Part shown: in pieces, positions 7,935 through 16,227 of the stretch
Position numbering within the stretch: the stretch's first letter is position 1
Layout: every line of letters begins with the position of its first letter
Origin: Neotamlana sargassicola
GTDB taxonomy: Bacteria > Bacteroidota > Bacteroidia > Flavobacteriales > Flavobacteriaceae
Direction of reading: 5' to 3'
Length of the DNA: 64,000 nt
Assembly: GCF_020523965.1 (NCBI RefSeq)
Contig: NZ_JAJAPX010000001.1
Location: 744,001-808,000, forward strand
Made by a program: the position numbers and the translations under genes
The notes under the pieces: generated by a model
What the model was told of the DNA's origin: nothing
Databases searched by the model: none
Seen by the model: only the letters and a program-made list of their open reading frames with translations

Positions 7935-10900
7935 ATGAGACACACGCTAATTAAATGTTTAGCCTTATTCTTATGTGTACTATCCTATGCACAATCTACA
8001 AGTGTAAGTGGTATTGTTCAAGATGAAACTGGTTTTCCTGTTCCAGGAGCCAATGTTATCGTTAAAGGGACTGCAACAGGAACAACTACCGATTTTGATG
8101 GTAATTTTACACTTAAGGCTAAAATTGGTGAAACTATTACAGTGAGTTACATAGGTTATGTAACTAAACAAATAGTTATTACAGAAAGTAAAAACCTAAC
8201 CATTACATTACAAGAAGATGTATCGCAACTTGATGAAGTTGTTGTTGTTGGTTATGGTACGCAAAAGAAAAAAGATGTTACGGGAGCTGTTTCTACAGTA
8301 TCTGCCGAAACACTAGAAGATTTAAAACCTATCGATGCGGCTCAAGCCCTTCAAGGTACATCTGCCGGGGTTTCGGTTACAGCGCCTTCAGGTTCTCCTG
8401 GTGGTAATTTTAATATTTTAATTCGTGGCGTTAGTTCCAACCTAAGTAATGGACCTTTAGTTATTATCGATGGTTACAAAGGTGATTTAAATTCCATTAA
8501 CCCAAGCGACATTGAAACATTTACCATTTTAAAAGATGCGCAAGCGGCAATTTATGGTATTCAAGGTGCTAACGGTGTGGTGTTAGTTACCACAAAATCT
8601 GGTAAGAAAAACGCTAAAACTAAAATTAACTACACAGGTTATACAGGTATACAAGAAACCACCAGAAAATTACCATATTTAAATGCTACAGAATACGCTT
8701 TAATTTTAAACGAAAGTTACGCAGCCAATGGGCAAGCCTTACCGTACGCAAATGTAAGTGGTTTAGGTACTGGTGTAGATTGGCAAGATCAATTATTCGA
8801 AAGTGCACCTATTACAAGCCATAGTTTATCCTTAACCGGTGGTGGCGAAAAAAGTACTTATTATTTTGGTGGTTCTATTTTAGAACAAGATGGAATTATT
8901 GCAAGCGAGAAATCTAATTTTCAGCGTGCCAATGCCAAAATTAAATTAAGTTTCGATGTTTCCGATAAATTAAAATTCACAACCTCTGCAAACTACTTTG
9001 CTAATAACCGTGGCACTATTGGCGAAAATGCTTTGGGAACGCCCTTGTTTAATGCCTTAAATTATGCACCAACCTATACTTTAAATCAAGAAGATACGAG
9101 TGGTTTCTTAGGTAACGAAGTGGTAAACCCATTATCGCAAATTGCGAATACTTTTAACGATTATAAAGGAAGCTCAATAGAAGGGACTTTTCAAGCCGAT
9201 TATAAACCTATTGAAGGTTTAACCATTACATCGCGTATTGGATTAAAAGCCTACAACGATACAGGTAAAACCTTTGCACCTATTGTAAATTACGGTTCTG
9301 GTAAAGTGTTTAATAACGATCGTAGTAGTGTAACACAAACCAAAAATACCAATAATTCTTATACTTGGGATACTTTTGCTACGTACAATAAAGTATTTGG
9401 CGATAACCATAATACAAGTTTTACTTTAGGTACAAGTGCCCAACGTGCTTGGGGCGATAATTTACAAGCTACTGGTTTCGATGTGCCTAACAATTCTTGG
9501 GAATTTGCCGATATTTCTCTAGCCAATGGTTTAAGCGAAGCAAAATCTACAAGCTCATACATTTACGATACGCGTTTATCGTCTTACTTCGGAAGATTAC
9601 AGTACGATTACAATAGTAAATATTTATTATCGGCAATGATTCGTCGCGATGGTTCTTCAGATTTCGCACCAGAAAATAGAATCGATTATTTTTATTCTGC
9701 TACCGCAGGTTGGAAAATTTCAGACGAAAACTTCTTAAAAGATTCCAACGTTATCAACTTTTTAAAACTTCGTGCCAGTTACGGTACGCTTGGTAATAAT
9801 GTAGGTCAAGATTTATATCGTGCTTTATTAAGTGGTGAAGCTACTTATGTTTTCGATGGTGCTTTGGTTACGGGAACCGCAAATGGTAGAATTCCAAATC
9901 CGGAAGCCAGTTGGGAAACTGCCGAAAAATTAGATATTGGTTTAGATTTAAATTTATTTGATAACAAACTTGAAATTGTTGCCGACTATTTTGTTGAAGA
10001 TAGAAACGACTTATTAATTGGCGCATTTCCAATTTCAGGAATTATTGGCGCTAGTGCACCTGGTGCTGGTTTACCAACTGTTAATGCTGGTACAACTAGA
10101 AATAAAGGGGTGGAGTTATTTTTAAATTATAAACAATTTATTAGTGACGATGTTTCGTTTGGCTTAAGCTATAATGTTACTAAAATTGATGGTGAAGTTA
10201 CAGCGGTTAACAACAATATTGTGTCCGAAGGTGGTTCGTTTAGTGTTGGGCAACCTGCCATTGCTAGAATGGAAGTTGGGCAGCCTATTGGCTATTTCTA
10301 TGGCTTAAAAACCGATGGTATTTTTCAAAATCAAGCCGAGGTCGATGCGCATCCTTCGCAATCTGGTTTAGGTGCCGAGGCTGCTCCTGGAGATATTCGT
10401 TTTGTTGATGTTAATGGCGATGGCGAAATTACTATCGACGACAGAACGTATTTAGGTAAACCAGTGGCCGATTATATTATGGGACTTAATTTAAGCTTCA
10501 ATTATAAAAATTTCGATTTTGGAGCTTACATGTATGCCGAGTTAGGTAAAGAAACTGTACGAAACTACGAACGCGATCAGCCTAATGTAAATCGTTTAAA
10601 TCTGTATTTAAATCGATGGACAGGCGAAGGTACAAGCAACACAGTTCCTCGTGCTACAACTGCCGGAACTACCAATAAATTGTTTTCCGATTTTTATGTT
10701 GAAGATTCTTCATTTTTAAGAATTCAAAATATACAATTAGGGTATTCTTTACCTAATGGCGTAATCGAAAAGTTAGGCATGAGTAAATTCCGTTTATATG
10801 CTTCTGTAAATAACGCTTTTACATTTACTAAATACAACGGTTACGACCCTGCTGCAACCAATGGTGACGCTATTGGTGGTGGTATCGATTATGGATTTTA

Positions 10901-10946
10901 CCCTATTTCAAGACAATTTATCATTGGTTTAAACTTATCAATTTAA
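7935..10946 (+). CDS. SusC-like TonB-dependent outer-membrane glycan transporter
   Basis: A 1003-residue outer-membrane porin that, with its SusD lid, imports oligosaccharides using TonB energy. Signal peptide about 1-19 (ends SYAQ). A carboxypeptidase-regulatory-like domain covers about 22-95, followed by the TonB box region LDEVVVVGYGTQKKKDVTG at about 99-117. The plug carries the family mark (NPSDIETFTILKDAQAAIYG, then GANGVVLVTTK). The rest is a large beta-barrel ending in the hydrophobic strand FIIGLNLSI. It is the first gene of a tightly packed operon with susD, glycan-binding protein, GH16, GH3 and GH16, which points to beta-1,3-glucan (laminarin) as substrate; substrate is inferred from neighbours. 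The 227-base leader holds candidate operators. Confidence 0.95.
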   Translation: MRHTLIKCLALFLCVLSYAQSTSVSGIVQDETGFPVPGANVIVKGTATGTTTDFDGNFTLKAKIGETITVSYIGYVTKQIVITESKNLTITLQEDVSQLDEVVVVGYGTQKKKDVTGAVSTVSAETLEDLKPIDAAQALQGTSAGVSVTAPSGSPGGNFNILIRGVSSNLSNGPLVIIDGYKGDLNSINPSDIETFTILKDAQAAIYGIQGANGVVLVTTKSGKKNAKTKINYTGYTGIQETTRKLPYLNATEYALILNESYAANGQALPYANVSGLGTGVDWQDQLFESAPITSHSLSLTGGGEKSTYYFGGSILEQDGIIASEKSNFQRANAKIKLSFDVSDKLKFTTSANYFANNRGTIGENALGTPLFNALNYAPTYTLNQEDTSGFLGNEVVNPLSQIANTFNDYKGSSIEGTFQADYKPIEGLTITSRIGLKAYNDTGKTFAPIVNYGSGKVFNNDRSSVTQTKNTNNSYTWDTFATYNKVFGDNHNTSFTLGTSAQRAWGDNLQATGFDVPNNSWEFADISLANGLSEAKSTSSYIYDTRLSSYFGRLQYDYNSKYLLSAMIRRDGSSDFAPENRIDYFYSATAGWKISDENFLKDSNVINFLKLRASYGTLGNNVGQDLYRALLSGEATYVFDGALVTGTANGRIPNPEASWETAEKLDIGLDLNLFDNKLEIVADYFVEDRNDLLIGAFPISGIIGASAPGAGLPTVNAGTTRNKGVELFLNYKQFISDDVSFGLSYNVTKIDGEVTAVNNNIVSEGGSFSVGQPAIARMEVGQPIGYFYGLKTDGIFQNQAEVDAHPSQSGLGAEAAPGDIRFVDVNGDGEITIDDRTYLGKPVADYIMGLNLSFNYKNFDFGAYMYAELGKETVRNYERDQPNVNRLNLYLNRWTGEGTSNTVPRATTAGTTNKLFSDFYVEDSSFLRIQNIQLGYSLPNGVIEKLGMSKFRLYASVNNAFTFTKYNGYDPAATNGDAIGGGIDYGFYPISRQFIIGLNLSI

Positions 10947-10956
10947 TACAGGCATC

Positions 10957-12435
10957 ATGAAAAAATATATAAATAAAACAGTTAAAAGTATACTGCTTGT
11001 TTTAGTACTTTTTGGTGCTAATTCTTGCGGCGATTCTTATCTTGAAGAGGTAGATCGTTACAGTATAGATTCCGAGAATTATTTTAATTCCGAAGACGAT
11101 TATTATCAAGCCCTTGTTGGTGCTTACGATCTGTTACAATCTACATATCTCAATGTTATTTTAGGCGAAATAGCCTCCGATAATACTTTATGTGGTGGCG
11201 AAAGTGCTACCGATGTTATTGGTTGGCAACAAATTGATGATATGATTCATACGCCTGTAAATAGCCAACTTAAAAACCTTTGGGATTGGATGTATGCCGG
11301 TGTTAATCGCGCTAATTTTATTCTAGAATTTCAAGATAAAACCGATTTTGATGGTAGAGAAATCATTATTGGTGAAGCGCGATTTTTAAGAGCTTATTAT
11401 TATTTCGAATTAGTAAAATGGTTTGGTCCAATTCCGTTAAAAGAAACACGTTTTCAAATTGGTGATGAAACCAGTTTACCTAGATCAGCGGTGAGCGATG
11501 TTTATGCTTTAATTGAAGACGATTTAAAATATGCTATCGATAATTTAGATTATACGGCACCTCAAATTGGAAGAGCAACAAAAGGATCGGCTCAAGCACT
11601 TTTAGGAAAAGCCTATTTGTATCAAGATAAATTTTCTGAAGCGGCCACTGTTTTAAATAATTTAATTGAAAACGGACCTTATGATTTGGTTACCGATTAC
11701 GATACTATTTTCGAAAATGAAGGTGAAAATAATATAGAATCTGTTTTCGAAGTACAATATTCCGATGCAGAAGGTGCTGGTTTCGATTGTTTACAATGTA
11801 GTGAAGGTAATGTTGCCGTTGGTTTTAACGGTATTCGTAATTATTCTGGTCCGTTTTTCGATTCTGGTTTTAGTTTTAATGTACCAACTCAAGAAGTGGT
11901 TGATGCTTTTGAAGCCGACGATTTACGTAAAGATGTAGCTATTTTAGATATTGAAAATTGGGCAGCTTTAAATGCCGCTACATTTGGTACGGGTTACGAG
12001 CATACAGGATATTACAACCGTAAATATATTGCCCGTAAAGGCGATTTAAATACAGGCGATCAAAACCTTACAAACCCTAATAACTACAGAGCCATTCGTT
12101 TTGCCGATGTATTGCTAATGGCGGCCGAAGCTTATAATCGCGGGGATATAGACGATACCAAAGCACAACAGTTTTTAAATCGTGTTCGTGCCAGAGCTTT
12201 TGGAGATAACAATCATGAGGTTACTTCAACAGGAGCAGCTTTAACCGATGCTATTGCTCACGAACGTCGTGTAGAATTGGTAGGTGAGGGACATCGTTTT
12301 TTCGATTTGGTAAGAACCGAAAAAGCGGCACAAGAAATTGATGGATTTACCGCTGGTAAGCACGAAGTTTTTCCTATTCCTTTTGAAGAAATTCAATTTT
12401 CTAATGGCAACTGGGAACAAAATCCAAACTACTAA
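10957..12435 (+). CDS. SusD/RagB-like surface glycan-binding lipoprotein
   Basis: A 492-residue lipoprotein (lipobox ANSC, lipidated C24) that forms the hinged lid over the SusC transporter on the cell surface and binds oligosaccharides. Features seen are the N-terminal YFNSEDDYYQALVGAYD, the TPR-like segment GRATKGSAQALLGKAYLY, and the C-terminal AIAHERRVELVGEGHRFFDL, diagnostic for the RagB/SusD family. It begins 10 bases after the susC stop, so the two are surely co-transcribed. Ligand is inferred to be laminarin-type beta-glucan from the GH16/GH3 genes downstream. Confidence 0.95.
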   Translation: MKKYINKTVKSILLVLVLFGANSCGDSYLEEVDRYSIDSENYFNSEDDYYQALVGAYDLLQSTYLNVILGEIASDNTLCGGESATDVIGWQQIDDMIHTPVNSQLKNLWDWMYAGVNRANFILEFQDKTDFDGREIIIGEARFLRAYYYFELVKWFGPIPLKETRFQIGDETSLPRSAVSDVYALIEDDLKYAIDNLDYTAPQIGRATKGSAQALLGKAYLYQDKFSEAATVLNNLIENGPYDLVTDYDTIFENEGENNIESVFEVQYSDAEGAGFDCLQCSEGNVAVGFNGIRNYSGPFFDSGFSFNVPTQEVVDAFEADDLRKDVAILDIENWAALNAATFGTGYEHTGYYNRKYIARKGDLNTGDQNLTNPNNYRAIRFADVLLMAAEAYNRGDIDDTKAQQFLNRVRARAFGDNNHEVTSTGAALTDAIAHERRVELVGEGHRFFDLVRTEKAAQEIDGFTAGKHEVFPIPFEEIQFSNGNWEQNPNY

Positions 12436-12447
12436 AAAAATAAGACT

Positions 12448-14553
12448 ATGAATGCATTAAAACATATATTTAAATTCTGTCTGGTAACATTATTCCTAGC
12501 GAGTTGTGTTCAAGAAGACGATAATACCGATTTTGTAGATAAAATAGCTGCACCATCAAACGTTTCGGCAGCAGTTACTGTAACGCAAGATAATACAGGT
12601 TTAGTAACCTTAACGCCGCTTGGCGAAGGTGCCATTAGTTTTGTAATTGATTATGGAGATGGTTCGGGTACATCAAACGAAATTGAACCAGGAGATAGTG
12701 TAGAACATACTTATACCGAGGGCACTTACGAAGCTGTAATTACAGGTACAGGTATAAATGGTTTAACTACTACCGTAACTCAACAAGTGGTGGTTTCATT
12801 TAGAGCTCCAGAAAACTTGGTCGTTACTATCGAGAACGACGCTGCTATTTCAAAACAGGTAAATGTTACAGCGACTGCCGATTTTGCAACCATGTACGAT
12901 GTGTATTTTGGAGAAGCAGGAAATGACGATCCGGTTTCTGCTAATAATGGCGAAAGTGTGTCGTATGTGTATCAAGAAGCAGGAACATATACCATTCGTG
13001 TGGTATCAAAAAGTGCTGCAATAGCAACTACCGAATATACTGAAGAATTTGAAGTTACGGCAATTCTTCAGCCTTTAAATGCGGCGCCAACGCCAATGTC
13101 GCGTAACGCAGAAGATGTTATTTCTATTTATAGTGGTGCCTATACCAATGTAGAAGGTACAAATTATTTCCCAGATTGGGGACAAGCAGGACAAGGTAGC
13201 GGTTGGGCAGAATTCGATTTAAATGGCGATACCATGTTGCAATACATTAATTTAAGTTACCAAGGTATTGCTTTAGCAGATGGTACTTCGGTGGATGTAT
13301 CAGGTATGGAATATCTGCATCTTGATGTTTGGACAGCCGAAGGTATTAACACTATCGAAACCTCACTTATTAATAATGCAGGAGGAACAGTAACCGAAGC
13401 TCCTGTAGTTTCTGCCTTAACAGCAGGCGAGTGGACTAGTATTGAAATTCCAATTTCAGATTATACCGACCAAGGACTTACCGTTACCGAAATTTTCCAA
13501 TTAAAATTCGTAGGCGATCCTTGGGCTTCTGGTACAGTGTTTATTGATAATATTTATTTCTACAAAGCTCCTTCAATGGTTGCTACTGGTTTAGCTGGAA
13601 CATGGAAACTAGCCCAAGAAGCTGGAGCTTTAGGTGTTGGTCCTGCGGTTGGAGATATTGGCTGGTGGAATTGTGATGCCGATTGTGTTGATTTAAGAGC
13701 GTGTTACTACGACGATACTTATGTATTTGGAACCGATGGCTCTTTTACAAATAATTTAGGTAGCGAAACCTGGACCGAAGGTTGGCAAGGTGGCAGCGAT
13801 TCTTGTGGAGCACCAATAGCACCACACGATGGCTCTAACCCTGCAACTTATGTTTATAATGAAACTGCAGGTACAGTTACACTTAATGGTACAGGCGCAT
13901 TTATAGGGCTTGCAAAAGCTGTTAATACCGGTGAATTAAGTAATCCTGCCGATGCGCCAGTTTCGGTAACTTATAATGTTGATTTTATAGATGCTAACAC
14001 CATTTCGGTTTATATCGAAGCCGGTGCAGGTGTATTCTGGCAATATAAATTGGTTAGAGATGGTGCAGTGGTTTCACCAGTTGCAGGCACTTGGAAATTG
14101 GCCGAAGAGGCTGGTGCTTTAGGTGTTGGTCCTGCTGTAGGTGATACAGGTTGGTGGAATTGTGATACCGATTGCGTAAGCGCAAGAGCATGTTATTACG
14201 ACGATACCTATGTATTTGGAACCGATGGCTCTTTTACAAATAATTTAGGTAGCGAAACTTGGACCGAAGGTTGGCAAGGTGGAAGTGATTCTTGTGGAAC
14301 ACCAATAGCTCCACATGATGGTTCTAATCCTGCAACTTACGTATACGATGAAACGGCTGGAACAATTACACTTAATGGTACAGGTGCATTTTTAGGACTT
14401 CCAAAAGCCGTTAATGGTAGCGAGTTAAGTAATCCATCAAATGCGCCAGCTTCTGTGGTTTATAACATGACGTTTATCGATGCTAATACCATGTCGGTTT
14501 ATATTGAAGCCGGTGCGGGTGTGTTCTGGCAATACAAACTAGTAAGAATTTAA
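12448..14553 (+). CDS. Surface glycan-binding lipoprotein with PKD domains and a duplicated C-terminal module
   Basis: A 701-residue lipoprotein. The lipobox LASC gives C20, followed by VQEDDN, an acidic stretch like the Bacteroidota lipoprotein export signal, so it is probably surface exposed. Two PKD-like domains (about 36-118 with IDYGDGSG, and about 120-205) are followed by a carbohydrate-binding-like jelly roll at about 210-376 (WAEFDLNGD, then TVFIDNIYFYK). The end is two near-identical modules of about 160 residues (383-545 and 546-701), each with LGVGPAVGD, W, four cysteines and FWQYKLVR. There are no catalytic motifs. It starts 12 bases after susD and likely captures beta-glucan for SusCD. 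A related module sits in the next GH16 protein. Confidence 0.85.
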   Translation: MNALKHIFKFCLVTLFLASCVQEDDNTDFVDKIAAPSNVSAAVTVTQDNTGLVTLTPLGEGAISFVIDYGDGSGTSNEIEPGDSVEHTYTEGTYEAVITGTGINGLTTTVTQQVVVSFRAPENLVVTIENDAAISKQVNVTATADFATMYDVYFGEAGNDDPVSANNGESVSYVYQEAGTYTIRVVSKSAAIATTEYTEEFEVTAILQPLNAAPTPMSRNAEDVISIYSGAYTNVEGTNYFPDWGQAGQGSGWAEFDLNGDTMLQYINLSYQGIALADGTSVDVSGMEYLHLDVWTAEGINTIETSLINNAGGTVTEAPVVSALTAGEWTSIEIPISDYTDQGLTVTEIFQLKFVGDPWASGTVFIDNIYFYKAPSMVATGLAGTWKLAQEAGALGVGPAVGDIGWWNCDADCVDLRACYYDDTYVFGTDGSFTNNLGSETWTEGWQGGSDSCGAPIAPHDGSNPATYVYNETAGTVTLNGTGAFIGLAKAVNTGELSNPADAPVSVTYNVDFIDANTISVYIEAGAGVFWQYKLVRDGAVVSPVAGTWKLAEEAGALGVGPAVGDTGWWNCDTDCVSARACYYDDTYVFGTDGSFTNNLGSETWTEGWQGGSDSCGTPIAPHDGSNPATYVYDETAGTITLNGTGAFLGLPKAVNGSELSNPSNAPASVVYNMTFIDANTMSVYIEAGAGVFWQYKLVRI
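13594..14550 (+). repeat. In-frame tandem duplication, two units of about 489 bp
   Basis: Unit 1 is 13594-14082 and unit 2 is 14083-14550, encoding the two C-terminal modules of the glycan-binding lipoprotein. Long stretches are identical or nearly so at DNA level, for example the segments around 13726-13800 and 14215-14289, while a few codons differ. This indicates a fairly recent duplication, or ongoing homogenisation, that doubled the binding modules. Confidence 0.9.
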
Positions 14554-14565
14554 ACTAAAAAGAAA

Positions 14566-16224
14566 ATGAAACATATTAAAATAAATATAGCAATTATACT
14601 TTCATTGGCATTACTAGCTTTTAATTGTCAGGAAGATGATGCTACAATTGGAGATATTATGGCGCCAAATACTGTTGAAATTACAGCTGAAATTGTTGGT
14701 GCAGATAGCGATAATCCAGACGGTGATGGTAGCGGATTTGTAAATTTAACTGCAACGGCAAATAATGCGGTTAGCTATAAGTTCGATTTTGGTGATGGTT
14801 TAAGTGAAGTAGCCCCTTCGGGCATAATAACACATCGTTTTACTACTGTGGGAACCAATACTTACACTGTTGTGGTTAATGCTGTTGGAACAGGTGGTTT
14901 ATCCTCTAGTACGGCTATGGAAGTAACTGTGCGAAGCGATTTTGACGATCCGGAGTTAAAAGAATTATTATCTGGCGGCTCATCTAGAACTTGGTATTTA
15001 GCTGCTTCCGAAGTTGCACATTTAGGTGTTGGCCCTGGAAATATTAGTGTAGATGCCGAAGGATTTTGGTATCCAAAGTGGTATGCAGCACAACCATTCG
15101 AAAAGTGTAGTGAGGAAATTAGTGACTGTTTATGTGACGATGAATTTACCTTTACTTTAGATGCTAACGGACAATTAACTTTCGAGTTAGATAATAACGG
15201 ATTCACTTTTTTTAATGCAGGGCATCAAGGTGTTGTTGGTGAAAATGCTGGTGAAGACGCCTGTTTTGCTTACGACACATCTGGATCTAAAATTGTATCG
15301 CTTGCACCTTCTTTAACCGATTGGACTACCGTTCCAGATCCCGATTTTGTGGCACGTGGAACTTCTATAAATATCGCTGAAGGCGGATTTATGGGTTACT
15401 ATGTTGGTTCTTCTGTTTACGATGTTATTTCTGTATCCGACACCGAATTATATGTGAGAACTTTAGATGCAAACGATTCTGGCTTAGCTTGGTATCATAA
15501 ATTTCAAACTAGTCCTGCCGAAAATGAGTTTGAAACTGTTTTTACCAACCTTGTTTGGCAAGACGAATTTGATACTCCTGGAGCTCCAGATGCTACAAAA
15601 TGGACCTACGATTTAGGTGCAGGCGGTTGGGGAAATAACGAAGTACAAACTTATACCAACAATGCGGAAAATGTTATTGTTGAAGATGGTTTACTTAAAA
15701 TTACAGCAAAAGCCGATGGTTCTGGAGGTTATACTTCTGCTCGATTAAAATCTCAAGATTTACAAGAGTTTACTTATGGTAGAGTAGAAGTGAGAGCAAA
15801 ATTACCAGCGGCACAAGGTACATGGCCAGCTATTTGGATGCTTGGAGCAAATTTCGATACGGTTGGATGGCCAGCGTGTGGAGAAATAGATATTATGGAG
15901 CAAACCGGTCAAGATAAATTTAATACTTCTGCGGCTTTACATTTTCCTGGAAACTCTGCAGGCGATGCTATTACCGAAGAAACATCAAACGAAACTGCAA
16001 CAACAGAATTTCATAATTATACTGTGGAATGGACTTCAACTGCCATTAAAGTTCTAGTTGATGATACCGTGTTTTTAAGTTGGGCAAATACATCAGATTC
16101 TGCTTTTAATGCCGACTTCTTTATGATTTTAAATGTAGCAATGGGAGGTACCTTAGGAGGAACTATCGATCCAGCATTTACTCAAGATACTATGGAAATC
16201 GATTATGTAAGAGTTTATCAATAA
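14566..16224 (+). CDS. GH16 endo-beta-1,3-glucanase (laminarinase) lipoprotein with accessory domains
   Basis: A 552-residue enzyme that cleaves beta-1,3 (or mixed-link) glucans internally. The signal peptide ends at C21, followed by QEDDA, an export signal that suggests surface exposure. A PKD-like domain covers about 35-125. A middle module at about 130-315 (AASEVAHLGVGP, C-rich, WYHKFQ) is related to the duplicated modules of the preceding protein. The GH16 domain covers about 325-552. The catalytic motif GEIDIME has nucleophile E440, D442 and acid/base E445. WGNNEVQTYT and GTWPAIWMLG are typical of the laminarinase subfamily GH16_3. It begins 12 bases after the previous gene. Confidence 0.93.
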   Translation: MKHIKINIAIILSLALLAFNCQEDDATIGDIMAPNTVEITAEIVGADSDNPDGDGSGFVNLTATANNAVSYKFDFGDGLSEVAPSGIITHRFTTVGTNTYTVVVNAVGTGGLSSSTAMEVTVRSDFDDPELKELLSGGSSRTWYLAASEVAHLGVGPGNISVDAEGFWYPKWYAAQPFEKCSEEISDCLCDDEFTFTLDANGQLTFELDNNGFTFFNAGHQGVVGENAGEDACFAYDTSGSKIVSLAPSLTDWTTVPDPDFVARGTSINIAEGGFMGYYVGSSVYDVISVSDTELYVRTLDANDSGLAWYHKFQTSPAENEFETVFTNLVWQDEFDTPGAPDATKWTYDLGAGGWGNNEVQTYTNNAENVIVEDGLLKITAKADGSGGYTSARLKSQDLQEFTYGRVEVRAKLPAAQGTWPAIWMLGANFDTVGWPACGEIDIMEQTGQDKFNTSAALHFPGNSAGDAITEETSNETATTEFHNYTVEWTSTAIKVLVDDTVFLSWANTSDSAFNADFFMILNVAMGGTLGGTIDPAFTQDTMEIDYVRVYQ

Positions 16225-16227
16225 GAT

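Noticed and set aside
15349-15362. GTGGCACGTGGAAC, a partial parS match inside the large GH16 gene
   Set aside because: Only the right half fits; two left-half bases differ and it lies in coding sequence. Chance similarity is more likely.
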